Shown here: piece after piece, positions 25,826 through 34,465 of the stretch
Layout of the letters: every line of letters starts with the position of its first letter
How positions within the stretch are numbered: position 1 is the stretch's first letter
Assembly (NCBI RefSeq): GCF_039962115.1
Contig: NZ_JAMPKJ010000015.1
Coordinates: forward strand, 40,642 to 104,641
From: Funiculus sociatus GB2-C1
GTDB taxonomy: Bacteria > Cyanobacteriota > Cyanobacteriia > Cyanobacteriales > FACHB-T130
Length of the DNA stretch: 64,000 nt
Reading direction: 5' to 3'
Position numbers and translations under genes: made by a program
Notes under the pieces: model-generated
Databases searched by the model: none
What the model saw: the letters and a program-made list of their open reading frames with translations, nothing else
What the model was told of the DNA's origin: nothing

Positions 25826-27337
25826 ATGACTTATTTACGTCTTGATGGCATTACAAAACGTTTTGGCAATTTTATTGCTAATGATAACATTAGCGTGGGT
25901 GTTAATCGCGGTTCTATTCATGCGTTACTGGGTGAAAACGGCGCAGGTAAAACTACTTTGATGAATATCCTTTGTGGGCTTTATCAGCCTGATTCTGGGG
26001 ATATCTACCTGCAAGATAAGTTAGTAAAAATTGACTCTGCAAGCGCTGCGATCGCGCACGGTATTGGCATGATTCACCAGCATTTTATGTTGGTGCCACA
26101 GTTGACAGTAACAGAAAATATTATACTGGGAACAAAGTTTGATTGGCGGCTGGATTTAAAGGAGAAAAGTCAAGCGATCGCGCAAATGTCTCGCTTTTAC
26201 AATCTTGATGTAAATCCCTCAGCCAAAGTCGGAGATTTACCTGTAGGAGTTCAGCAACGAGTTGAAATTCTTAAAGCACTTTACCGCCAAGCAAAACTGC
26301 TGATTTTAGATGAACCAACAGCCGTACTAACGCCGCCAGAGGTGAAAGTTTTAGCTGCTATTTTGCGTCAGTTGGCAACTGATGGACGCACGATTATTTT
26401 TATAAGTCACAAATTAGAAGAGGTGATTAATCTTTGCGATACTGTCACCGTATTGCGGCGGGGTGCGGTAGTGGCGACAACAACAACCTCAGATACCAAC
26501 AGTCAGGAATTAGCCCGATTGATGGTAGGTAGAGAGGTCTTATTTAAAGTTGATAAATCCGCGTGTTATTCTGGCGAAGTGGTGTTAGAAGTTGAAAATT
26601 TACAGGTGCAGGATGAGCGGAATTTTCCGGTTGTGAAAGATGTATCTTTTCAACTTCGTGCGGGCGAAATTCTTGGATTTGCTGGCGTTGATGGGAATGG
26701 ACAGAGGGAGTTGGCGGATGCGATTTCAGGGTTACGTGCTATTACTTCGGGTACAATAACAAACCACTCTTTAGAGGCAAAGAACGCAAAGGACAGACGG
26801 AAAGAAAGAATTACGGCTTATATTCCAGAGGATAGGCAGAAAATGGGCTTGGTGATGGGATTTAGTATTGCCAAAAATCTCATTCTTAAGACTTTTAAAT
26901 TTCTGCCTTTTTGTCGTCGCTGGTTTCTCCAGTATGAAGCGATTAATCATCATGCTATGGAGGCGATGCAAAATTTTGATATCCGGTGCGAAAATTACTC
27001 TATTAAAGTTAGTCAATTGTCAGGAGGAAATCAACAAAAAGTAGTTTTGGCACGAGAACTTTCTGGTAAACCAAGTTTAATTGTGGCGATGCAACCTACA
27101 CGCGGATTGGATGTGGGTGCGACTGAATATGTGCAGCAACGCTTGTTAGCTGAAAGAGAACGAGGTGCGGCAATTCTCTATATTTCAACAGAGTTAGAAG
27201 AAATTATGGCGATGAGCGATCGCATTGCTATTATGTATGAAGGTCAATTTGTTGATATCTTAGATGCTGCTACTGCCACGATTGAACAAGTTGGTTACTT
27301 AATGACTGGTGGTAATTTCAAAGGTATCTCCAGGTAG
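25826..27337 (+). CDS. BMP-type ABC importer C, tandem ATPase (NupO-like)
   Basis: This 503-residue protein has two ABC modules. The first has LLGENGAGKTTLMNIL, IHQHFMLVPQLTV, VGVQQRVEILKALY and LLILDEPTAVLTPPE. The second has GVDGNGQREL, LSGGNQQKVVLAREL and AMQPTRGLDVGA. It is closely similar to the importer B ATPase but without the Pro-rich linker insertion. An in-frame stretch encoding EAKNAKDRRKE near residue 320 looks like a translated intergenic repeat. The gene follows the binding protein by 160 bp. Confidence 0.92.
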   Translation: MTYLRLDGITKRFGNFIANDNISVGVNRGSIHALLGENGAGKTTLMNILCGLYQPDSGDIYLQDKLVKIDSASAAIAHGIGMIHQHFMLVPQLTVTENIILGTKFDWRLDLKEKSQAIAQMSRFYNLDVNPSAKVGDLPVGVQQRVEILKALYRQAKLLILDEPTAVLTPPEVKVLAAILRQLATDGRTIIFISHKLEEVINLCDTVTVLRRGAVVATTTTSDTNSQELARLMVGREVLFKVDKSACYSGEVVLEVENLQVQDERNFPVVKDVSFQLRAGEILGFAGVDGNGQRELADAISGLRAITSGTITNHSLEAKNAKDRRKERITAYIPEDRQKMGLVMGFSIAKNLILKTFKFLPFCRRWFLQYEAINHHAMEAMQNFDIRCENYSIKVSQLSGGNQQKVVLARELSGKPSLIVAMQPTRGLDVGATEYVQQRLLAERERGAAILYISTELEEIMAMSDRIAIMYEGQFVDILDAATATIEQVGYLMTGGNFKGISR

Positions 27338-27552
27338 AATTTTCAATAGATTACTGGATATGTAAATTATGAGCTTTCTATCCTAGGATTCTAATCTGCA
27401 TTTGCCGAGCTAACGAATATTTTTAGGCGGGTTTTCTCGGTTGGATATATGAGAAATAATTATATGTAACTTTCAAATAAATTAAGACGCAATATCAAGA
27501 TTTATGCTAGACGAATATACAGTGAAAGCAGTTACATCTGGCAGATTGTAGC

Positions 27553-28596
27553 ATGACGAAAACTAATCGCATTCAACCCGTTTTGCTACCAATTCTATCA
27601 CCCATCATTGCGATCGCATCCGCCCTGATTGTCGGCGCTATCCTCATCTCTCTCTCCAACGCCAACCCGATCACCGCCTACGGTATTCTGTTTCAAGAAT
27701 CTTTAGCCAACTACTATGGCTTTGGCAATACCATCACCAAAACCGCACCCTTGCTATTAGCCAGTCTGGGAGTGCTGGTGGCGTTGAAAGCGGGTTTGTT
27801 CAACATTGGTGCTGAAGGGCAAATTTATATGGGGGGACTCGGTAGCGTCTTGGTGGGGTTATATCTGCAAGGATTACCCGCCTTGATTCACGTACCTCTA
27901 GCACTGTTGGGAGGATTCCTCTTAGGTGCCGTTTGGGGATGGATTCCCGGATATCTTAAAGCGGTGCGAGGTGTGAATGAGGTGATTACCACCCTGCTAC
28001 TCAATTATGTAGCGCTGAACTTTGTGGGATACCTGGTGAACAATCCCCTGAAGCAGCCGGGTGCGCCGAGTGCCTATTCTGCGCTAATTGCGGAATCCGC
28101 CCGATTACCCCTGATTTTGCCGCAAACACAGGCACACGCCGGGATTTTTATCGGGTTATTCGCTACCGGATTGTTGTGGGTATTGTTTGCGCGATCGCCT
28201 CTAGGATACGAAATCGAAGCGGTAGGACAAAATCCGACCGCCGCGCGTTACGCGGGAATGTCGGTAAAACGCACCATTATGCTCGTGATGGCGTTAGCCG
28301 GAGGATTAGCAGGATTAGCGGGTGCTGGTGAAGTTATGGGGCTGAAATATCGACTATTTGACAGATTTTCACCCGGCTATGGATTTGATGCGATCGCGAT
28401 CGCTCTCCTGTGTCGTGGTAACTTAGTTGGTATCGTCCTCACCTCCCTATTTTTCGGAATCCTCCGCAGCGGCGCAAATGTCATGCAGCGCAGCGCCAAC
28501 GTTCCCGTGACCGTAGTTTACGCCATTCAAGGTTTAACTGTTTTGTTCATTGCCATCAGTTTTGCAATTGAACGTCAAATTAAAATTAAAAATTAA
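27553..28596 (+). CDS. BMP-type ABC importer C, permease 1 (NupP/RnsC-like)
   Basis: This 347-residue membrane protein has the patterns SNANPITAYGILFQES, GLFNIGAEGQIYMGGL, RGVNEVITTLLLNYVALNFV and the loop AVGQNPTAARYAGMSVKRT. The ATG at 27553 follows a 215-bp gap after the ATPase gene. Base use is noticeably more GC-rich than in its neighbours, but protein features are ordinary for the family. A MITE-like element lies between it and its partner permease. Confidence 0.92.
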   Translation: MTKTNRIQPVLLPILSPIIAIASALIVGAILISLSNANPITAYGILFQESLANYYGFGNTITKTAPLLLASLGVLVALKAGLFNIGAEGQIYMGGLGSVLVGLYLQGLPALIHVPLALLGGFLLGAVWGWIPGYLKAVRGVNEVITTLLLNYVALNFVGYLVNNPLKQPGAPSAYSALIAESARLPLILPQTQAHAGIFIGLFATGLLWVLFARSPLGYEIEAVGQNPTAARYAGMSVKRTIMLVMALAGGLAGLAGAGEVMGLKYRLFDRFSPGYGFDAIAIALLCRGNLVGIVLTSLFFGILRSGANVMQRSANVPVTVVYAIQGLTVLFIAISFAIERQIKIKN

Positions 28597-28611
28597 AACT
28601 TACCTTTTCCG

Positions 28612-28722
28612 GGCGATTAGAAATCGCGGCTACACGAGACTTAATCTGCCTACGCAGGTTTTAATTTCTTCAGTCCGCGCACCATCCGGACTTCGTTTGT
28701 ATAGCCGCGAATTCTATTCGCC
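28612..28722. mobile_element. MITE-like element with about 28-bp terminal inverted repeats
   Basis: The left end GGCGATTAGAAATCGCGGCT and the reverse complement of the right end, GGCGAATAGAATTCGCGGCT, match at nearly all positions. Beyond them comes TACACGAGAC versus TATACAAACG. The 111-bp unit also has an internal inverted segment (TCCGCG...CATCCGGAC). No ORF is inside. Half of a similar end (ATTATAATTCGCGGCTAAAC) is seen near 25686. It interrupts the spacer between the two permease genes of importer C. Confidence 0.75.
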
Positions 28723-28748
28723 AGGTTGCCCAAATCTTTAATCCACTA

Positions 28749-29681
28749 ATGGACATCAACTTTTTCACCGACTACCTAGTTGCCAGCCTACGCCTCTCAA
28801 CACCCTTAGCATTTGCCGCCCTTGGTGGACTTTTCTCAGAACGATCGGGAGTGCTAAATATTGCTTTAGAAGGAATGTTACTAACAGGAGCATTTTCTGG
28901 CGCAGCCGGAGCCTTTTTTACAGGTAATGTTTGGTTAGGCATACTGTTAGCAATAATAATCGGAGGAATTGTTGGATTGCTCCATGCTTATCTGTGCGTT
29001 ACCCTCCGAGTAGATCAGTTAGTATCTGGACTCGCCATCAATCTAACCGCCGCTGGATTGACTTCATTTTGGGCGCGGGTTTTATTTAATAGTGGGCAGA
29101 CGCAACAACTACCAGGTATTCAAACAATTGCCATTCCGGGACTACACAATATCCCCATTTTTGGTACTTTATTCTTTAATCAAGACCCGCTAATCTACTT
29201 ATTATTTCTGTTAGTTCCACTCATAAGTTATATCCTATTCCGCACAAGTTTAGGCTTATCTCTACGCGCTGTTGGAGAATATCCCCGCGCTGCTGATACA
29301 GCCGGAGTTTCTGTCACCTTAGTACGTTATATTGCAGTCGCCCTCAGCGGTTGTCTGGCGAGTTTAGGAGGAGCTTATCTTGCCTTAGTTCACGTAAAAT
29401 TCTTTGTAGAAGATATGAGTGCTGGCAAAGGATTTATCGCCCTTGCAGCTTTGATTTTTGGCAGATGGCATCCCGTCAGCACAGTTTTGGCTTGTTTATT
29501 ATTCGGTGCAACCGAAGCTTTGCAACTAAGAATTCAAGCTTTTAATCTGAATATTCCCTATCAATTTTTAGTGATGTTGCCTTATATTATTGCTTTATTA
29601 GCTTTAGTAGGATTAGCTGGCAAGTCCACACCTCCCGCCGCCCTTGGTATTCCTTATATTCCTGAAAGTCGCGAACAATGA
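28749..29681 (+). CDS. BMP-type ABC importer C, permease 2 (NupQ/RnsD-like)
   Basis: This 310-residue membrane protein has the family signature GLFSERSGVLNIALEGMLL, the cytoplasmic loop AVGEYPRAADTAGVS and the end PPAALGIPYIPES. It pairs with the permease encoded upstream. Its last codons overlap the start of the HAD phosphatase gene by 4 bp (ATGA), so the two are translationally coupled. Confidence 0.92.
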   Translation: MDINFFTDYLVASLRLSTPLAFAALGGLFSERSGVLNIALEGMLLTGAFSGAAGAFFTGNVWLGILLAIIIGGIVGLLHAYLCVTLRVDQLVSGLAINLTAAGLTSFWARVLFNSGQTQQLPGIQTIAIPGLHNIPIFGTLFFNQDPLIYLLFLLVPLISYILFRTSLGLSLRAVGEYPRAADTAGVSVTLVRYIAVALSGCLASLGGAYLALVHVKFFVEDMSAGKGFIALAALIFGRWHPVSTVLACLLFGATEALQLRIQAFNLNIPYQFLVMLPYIIALLALVGLAGKSTPPAALGIPYIPESREQ

Positions 29682-30340
29682 GTCGATATCAATTAATTAT
29701 TTTTGACTTTGATGGCACTTTAGCAATTACGCATCCAGCGATTATATCGTGCGCTATAAAAACCTTCCAGACATTTAATATCAAGCCACCAACTGAAGAA
29801 CAGATTCAGTCAGTAATAGGTGTCCCGCTTGCCGAAGCTTTCACTATTTTTCATCCAGCGATCGCTACCGAAGAAATTCCTCAATGGATTGAAACTTACA
29901 GATTATTTTATCGGACAGAAGGCTTATTAAAAATAAGCCTATTTTCTGGGGTGAAGCAAGTCATCAAAGAGGCATCTTCTGAGGGTTTAAACTTAGTAAT
30001 TGTTAGCGTCAAACATACTAAATTTCTTAATTTAGCCTTAAAAGAACTAAAAATTAATAGTTACTTCGATCTGGTTATTGGAGATGACGGACAAACGGCA
30101 ATAAAACCCGATGCCAGCGTATTTTATTCAGCTATACAGCCGATTTATCCAGACATTCAAAGTAATGAAGTTCTAGTTGTTGGCGATAGTCACGTAGACT
30201 TGCTGTTTGCTAAAAACGCTGGATTAGATGTTTGTTGGGCTGCTTATGGCTATGGCGATCGCGCAAAATGTTTGGCACTCAATCCAACTTTTGTAGTTAA
30301 CGATATTTCTGAACTGATTTCAATTATCCAGAAAGAATAA
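29678..30340 (+). CDS. HAD-superfamily phosphatase (phosphoglycolate/nucleotidase type)
   Basis: This 220-residue protein has all HAD motifs: IIFDFDGTL (nucleophile Asp), IVSVKHTKF (motif II), KPDASVF (motif III Lys) and VVGDSHVDLLFAKNAG (acid motif IV). A helical cap lies between motifs I and II. It overlaps the importer C permease gene by 4 bp, so it is part of that operon. Near a nucleoside importer and next to the convergent upp gene, a pyrimidine 5'-nucleotidase role is plausible. Sequence alone would also allow phosphoglycolate phosphatase. Confidence 0.88.
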   Translation: MSRYQLIIFDFDGTLAITHPAIISCAIKTFQTFNIKPPTEEQIQSVIGVPLAEAFTIFHPAIATEEIPQWIETYRLFYRTEGLLKISLFSGVKQVIKEASSEGLNLVIVSVKHTKFLNLALKELKINSYFDLVIGDDGQTAIKPDASVFYSAIQPIYPDIQSNEVLVVGDSHVDLLFAKNAGLDVCWAAYGYGDRAKCLALNPTFVVNDISELISIIQKE

Positions 30341-30994
30341 CTACTGTGTCCCGTATAAGCGATCGCCTGCATCCCCCAGACCCGGTATAATATAGCCGTG
30401 TTCGTCTAACTTTTCGTCAATAGCAGCCGTGTAAATGGGAACATCTGGATGTTCAAGTTGGAAGTGTGAAATTCCTTCTGGTGCTGCTAATAAACACAAA
30501 AACTTGATTGACATCGGGCTTACTTCCTTAATTCGATCAATAGCGGCGACGGCTGAGTTTCCCGTTGCCAACATCGGATCAACAACCAAAACATCCCGCT
30601 GTTCAATATCACTAGGAACCTTGAAATAATATTCAACAGCAACATGAGTAAGTGGATCGCGGTATAAACCAATATGTCCCACTCTAGCGGAAGGAATTAG
30701 TTCTAAAATACCATCCAAAATTCCCTGTCCTGCCCGCATAATTGAGACAATTACCATCTTTTTATCAGCAGCCAGCATCGGTGCCAACATTGGCGCAACT
30801 GGGGTTTTAATTTCTTCATATTTCAGTGGCAAATCTCGCGTCACCTCGTAGGCTAATAACATCCCAATTTCTTTGAGTAGGTTACGAAATTTTGCTGTAC
30901 TGGTTTCTGTTTGGCGCATCAGCGTCAGCTTATGCTGTATCAAGGGATGGTCGATTACAGTAACTTTAGCATTCATTAATAAATTCATCTCCAA
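30341..30994 (-). CDS. upp: uracil phosphoribosyltransferase
   Basis: This 217-residue enzyme converts uracil and PRPP to UMP. The PRPP loop is [20 protein letters not shown], the uracil-binding C terminus is [16 protein letters not shown], and [15 protein letters not shown] is also typical. A start seven residues further in ([11 protein letters not shown]) is closer to the family's usual N terminus. Its stop directly abuts the stop of the HAD gene, so the two convergent genes have almost no spacer. URC4 and URC1 follow upstream on the same strand; Urc6 of the fungal uracil catabolic pathway is the same enzyme, so it probably serves catabolism as well as salvage. Confidence 0.95.
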   Translation of the reverse strand: MEMNLLMNAKVTVIDHPLIQHKLTLMRQTETSTAKFRNLLKEIGMLLAYEVTRDLPLKYEEIKTPVAPMLAPMLAADKKMVIVSIMRAGQGILDGILELIPSARVGHIGLYRDPLTHVAVEYYFKVPSDIEQRDVLVVDPMLATGNSAVAAIDRIKEVSPMSIKFLCLLAAPEGISHFQLEHPDVPIYTAAIDEKLDEHGYIIPGLGDAGDRLYGTQ

Positions 30995-31145
30995 ATATGC
31001 CCACAGACTCTCATTATGGGGCTATACAAACAAAGTGTGCTTACGCAGGAAAGAACAAACAAAAAGTGAAATAGCACTTATTTAAGAGCCTTGAATTAAA
31101 ATTCACTTTTCAAAGCTACAACCTGTTTTAACATGAATACTTAAA

Positions 31146-32354
31146 TTAAAACACCGTTCCATCGCTTTCTATCTGAATTGGAGGAACGCCGCCTTCTCGC
31201 AATTCTGCGGCAATTTTGCGCCCCGCACTCCAGGTTCCTCCTTGTAAAACTTTCACCAGTGGTAATTCCGCAGCACTCAAATTCAATTTTTGTCTGATAA
31301 TCTCCGCTATTTTATCTAACAAACAAACAGTTAACGCCCGCCATTCTACAATCGCCTCAGAATCAACCGCATGACATTTCTGCAAAACATCTGAAGGCGC
31401 TTGTAATAAACCCAGGTCTAAACATAAACCACCATTGCGATATTCTGGCAGTCCCGTAAGTTCTTCTAACCCAATAATTTCTAAACCGAGTTCCTGAAGT
31501 GGTTCTAAAAGTGAATACGTTAACCACTGGGAAAGTTTATGAAACGGAATGTATTGATCATCTTTTGGCAAAGCAGGATGAACCCAAACATCGCCTAAGT
31601 TTTCTCCTGCTAACACTATTCGTCCCGGCCAGATACTACCTAGTCCCGTCAAAATAGTTTTTAAAACAGTGCTGGCTTTCAGTTTACCATCAAACGATTG
31701 ACTAAAAAGATAAGTCACTAAATTGCCGGGGCGCGGGTTATTGTTGCCAAAAAACTGAGGATGTTGGGACAGTACCTGTCCCAACTTTTGTAGCAGATTA
31801 ACCCGTCCTTCCACACCTACCAGCGGATTTTCAAGACTCACCTGAAACCCCTCTGCTAATGTTTGTTTTGTTAACTTTTGCAATCCATCAGCATCAGCTT
31901 GTAATGGCAATTTTAAATTACTAGAAAAAGCGCCTTGGCAAAACATCCGAAAACTGGCAACAGCTAACCCTTCCGAACGCCGAAACACTCGCCCCGTTTC
32001 CCGTTCGCGGTATTGCCAATCTGCACCCGCGCCCGCATCCAGCAACACGCTGGTAATTGCCAAATCAAACTTAACTTGGGCTTTTTCAACTGGGTTTAGT
32101 TCCGCCAAAGCATCATCTAGTTCAGCGATGCGCGATACATTCCCTACCTCGAAATGTCGCCAGCGACTATGAAAAGGGATATTGAAATCCGGATACTCAT
32201 CGCGCATCACCTCAATCACATAATCAGCAACTTTATCGAGTTGAGTTAAATCTACTCGAAAGTGACATTTACCTTCACAGCATAATTGAAAAATGCGATC
32301 GCATCTTTCTCGAATCGCCGCCGGACTTTTCAAATACGCAATCAGTTCGCTCAT
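31146..32354 (-). CDS. urc4: URC4/Urg3 family protein (DUF1688), uracil catabolism
   Basis: This 402-residue protein has the DUF1688 layout: RCDRIFQLCCEGKCHFRVDL, IPFHSRWRHFEVG, LLDAGAGADWQYRERETG, FRRSEGLAVASFRMF, NPRPGNLVTYL and VLQGGTWSAGRKIAAELR. In fungi Urc4 is required with Urc1 and Urc6 for uracil use as nitrogen source, with ribosylurea and urea as intermediates; its chemistry is not settled. The gene lies between upp and URC1 on one strand, the arrangement expected of a URC operon. A long stem-loop at 32378-32430 lies between it and URC1. Confidence 0.93.
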   Translation of the reverse strand: MSELIAYLKSPAAIRERCDRIFQLCCEGKCHFRVDLTQLDKVADYVIEVMRDEYPDFNIPFHSRWRHFEVGNVSRIAELDDALAELNPVEKAQVKFDLAITSVLLDAGAGADWQYRERETGRVFRRSEGLAVASFRMFCQGAFSSNLKLPLQADADGLQKLTKQTLAEGFQVSLENPLVGVEGRVNLLQKLGQVLSQHPQFFGNNNPRPGNLVTYLFSQSFDGKLKASTVLKTILTGLGSIWPGRIVLAGENLGDVWVHPALPKDDQYIPFHKLSQWLTYSLLEPLQELGLEIIGLEELTGLPEYRNGGLCLDLGLLQAPSDVLQKCHAVDSEAIVEWRALTVCLLDKIAEIIRQKLNLSAAELPLVKVLQGGTWSAGRKIAAELREGGVPPIQIESDGTVF

Positions 32355-32377
32355 AATAATTTTAAACGCTCCCGTAA

Positions 32378-32430
32378 CCCCCAGGAAAGCGCAGATGAAC
32401 GGGTAGTTAACCTTTGCGCTTTCCTTGGGG
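32378..32430. repeat. 16-bp-arm stem-loop between URC1 and URC4
   Basis: CCCCCAGGAAAGCGCA and TTTGCGCTTTCCTTGGGG pair with one small bulge around a 19-base loop. It occupies most of the 89-bp gap between the two genes. It may be a dispersed cyanobacterial repeat or an intra-operon processing/attenuation structure. No T-run follows on the minus strand. Confidence 0.55.
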
Positions 32431-32443
32431 CCTACCTTTGCGT

Positions 32444-33709
32444 TTAATCTCCTAAACCCCTTCCTTTAATTTCCGCAAGAGTTACCGCATCTGGCACTTC
32501 TCCTGGCGTATAGTAACCTGCTGCTTGCTTCGCCGCAATTTCCACTCGTGCATCTTCCGGAATCCAATCATCAGGAATGGCGATGCGTTCAATTACCTCA
32601 ATTCCTGAAGAAATAATGGCGTTATACTTCAGATCACTCATCGAAACCAAACGGTTAATTCGAGTAATTCCTAACCAATGCAAGACATCTGGCATTAATT
32701 CTTGAAAGCGCATATCTTGCAACCCTGCTACGCATTCTGTGCGCGCAAAATATGCCTCGGCGCTATCGCCTCCTTCCTGACGTTTGCGGGCATTATAAAC
32801 TAAAAACTTAGTCACTTCTCCCAAAGCGCGTCCTTCTTTTCGGAAGTAGACAATTACACCCGCACCGCCTTCTTGTGCTGTTTGAATACAAACTTCTATG
32901 CCGTGTACTAGGTAAGGGCGACAGGTGCAAATATCGGAACCAAATACATCGGAACCATTGCATTCATCGTGTACGCGCACGGCGAGAAGTTTGCTTGGAT
33001 TGGTAATTGCTTCTACTTCTCCAATTAAATAAACTGTTGTTCCGCCAATTGGTGGTAGGAAGACGTGTAAATCTGGGCGCGTCACCAGTTCGGGAAACAT
33101 TCCACCCGTTTGTTGGAAAAGAATCCGCCGTAAATCGCTTTCATTAATCTTGAGTCGCTGGGCAATTCCTGGCAGATACCAAACTGGATCTATTGCTACT
33201 TTAGTTACTACTAAACTGCCATTATTTTTCAGGATTTTCCCGTCAACTTGCAAGCGCCCTTTAATTATTGAGTCTTGCAATTCTGGCATATTAATATGCG
33301 CTTTGGTAATGGCAATGGTAGGTAAAATATCGTGTCCTTGTTCGTAAAGTGTGGTGTAACCTCCTCCCACCAAGGCACCAAATGGATCGAGACAAACAAT
33401 TTTGTTAGCATCCGACCAACTGGGATGCGGCCCGATGTGGACAACTGGCGAGGTATTTGTCAAATCAGCCCGGTGATTTGCCTGGAGTGCGCCAGATGCG
33501 ATCGCTAAGGCCCGATACACAGCATAAGATCCAGAATGCGTACCAATTACATTCCGGTGATTTGCGTTTCTTACTGTCCCAATTATTGGCCCCCGTTTAA
33601 TTGGATCGCTTTCTCCCCAGTTAATGGGAATAGGTTTTTGACCAGATTTACCCGGATGAGATGTCAAAACAATATGCTTGTGCTTAGATACTGCTTTCGG
33701 CGTTTCCAT
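32444..33709 (-). CDS. urc1: URC1: GTP-cyclohydrolase-II-like protein of uracil catabolism
   Basis: This 421-residue protein has an N-terminal half of about 200 residues that RibA lacks (NHRADLTNTSPVVHIGPHPS, GGYTTLYEQGHDI), then a cyclohydrolase-II-like core. The three zinc Cys are kept (VRVHDECNGSD...DICTC). The catalytic segment is VYFRKEGRALGEVTKF, where RibA has R.EGRGIGL. The ring-binding NNP segment is replaced by MSDLKYNAI, so it is not a riboflavin enzyme. Together with URC4 and upp it defines the URC pathway from uracil (via UMP) to urea and a C3 acid, as known from fungi. The start is ATG at 33709. Confidence 0.92.
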   Translation of the reverse strand: METPKAVSKHKHIVLTSHPGKSGQKPIPINWGESDPIKRGPIIGTVRNANHRNVIGTHSGSYAVYRALAIASGALQANHRADLTNTSPVVHIGPHPSWSDANKIVCLDPFGALVGGGYTTLYEQGHDILPTIAITKAHINMPELQDSIIKGRLQVDGKILKNNGSLVVTKVAIDPVWYLPGIAQRLKINESDLRRILFQQTGGMFPELVTRPDLHVFLPPIGGTTVYLIGEVEAITNPSKLLAVRVHDECNGSDVFGSDICTCRPYLVHGIEVCIQTAQEGGAGVIVYFRKEGRALGEVTKFLVYNARKRQEGGDSAEAYFARTECVAGLQDMRFQELMPDVLHWLGITRINRLVSMSDLKYNAIISSGIEVIERIAIPDDWIPEDARVEIAAKQAAGYYTPGEVPDAVTLAEIKGRGLGD

Positions 33710-33855
33710 AAGGTTCTCAAACTGGCTAAAGATGCAGCCCTAGAAGTGATATTTAACTGCGATCGCAAATAAACTTCGATCATACCAATTATATTTTGGC
33801 TCAAAAAATATTTTTTCCAGTAAAATCCCTTTTTGGGTTGCTGCACATTAATTCA

Positions 33856-33869
33856 GTATGATTAGCTAC
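33856..33869 (-). promoter_or_regulatory. exact GTAN8TAC (NtcA-type) palindrome before URC1
   Basis: GTATGATTAGCTAC matches the NtcA consensus exactly and lies 146 bp before the URC1 start. No TAN3T at the standard distance is obvious on the minus strand, so this could be an upstream (class I) site. The whole 335-bp gap between URC1 and the hydroxyisourate hydrolase gene (33710-34044) contains no other gene that I can see. Confidence 0.4.
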
Positions 33870-34044
33870 GAAATGTAACTAATAGTTGATTTTTATAAAG
33901 TTGCGTGGTTTGAGTTGAGATCAGGAAACCCAACGCTCTTTTTTACATTTGTTGCTTAAGGCTTGCGCTTAACCCACGGGTATGCGTCTATAATCTACTA
34001 TTTAAAACTAAAATATGTAAAACAAACGGTAAATTTGGCGGCAG

Positions 34045-34407
34045 TTAGCTGCCACGATAGGTACTATAAGCCCAAGGCGACGCGAGTAGTGGAACATGGT
34101 AATGGGCGGTTGGATCGGCGATACCAAACTGTACCGGGACGCGATCCAAAAAAGGTGGCGTAGCGATCGCATCTGACTTTTGAGCAAAGTAGTCTCCGAC
34201 TGCAAACACCAACTCGTAAACACCTATTGCTAATTCACCTTCAGATAGCAGCGGTCGATCGGTGCGTCCATTAGCATTAGTACATACTTTTTTTAGTAAT
34301 TTTTTATTTCCACTTTCCGGTTCCAGCAACCATAATTCTATTGCCATATTACTAGCTGCACAGCCCTGAGTGGTATCGAGTACATGAGTCGTGAGACTAG
34401 CTGCCAT
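34045..34407 (-). CDS. uraH: 5-hydroxyisourate hydrolase (transthyretin-like)
   Basis: This 120-residue protein has the family's three signatures: LTTHVLDTTQGCAA at the N terminus, NGRTDRP in the middle and the C-terminal tetrapeptide YRGS. It hydrolyses 5-hydroxyisourate, the product of urate oxidase, towards allantoin. No urate oxidase, OHCU decarboxylase or xanthine dehydrogenase is in the window, so the rest of purine breakdown must be elsewhere. It follows URC1 on the same strand after 335 bp and probably has its own promoter. Confidence 0.95.
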   Translation of the reverse strand: MAASLTTHVLDTTQGCAASNMAIELWLLEPESGNKKLLKKVCTNANGRTDRPLLSEGELAIGVYELVFAVGDYFAQKSDAIATPPFLDRVPVQFGIADPTAHYHVPLLASPWAYSTYRGS

Positions 34408-34465
34408 AGCTTTACCAAAAAGTTAAGAGTTAGAGATATTTTATCAATTAAAAATAAAATACACG

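Noticed and set aside
32444..33709. Riboflavin-synthesis GTP cyclohydrolase II (RibA)
   Set aside because: It has an extra N-terminal half, a changed EGRALGEV segment and no NNP motif, and it is clustered with URC4 and upp.
7087..34407. Genomic island acquired as one block by recent transfer
   Set aside because: HIP1 sites occur throughout and no integrase, att repeats or flanking tRNA were seen. Base composition would need computing, but nothing visible supports a single recent insertion.
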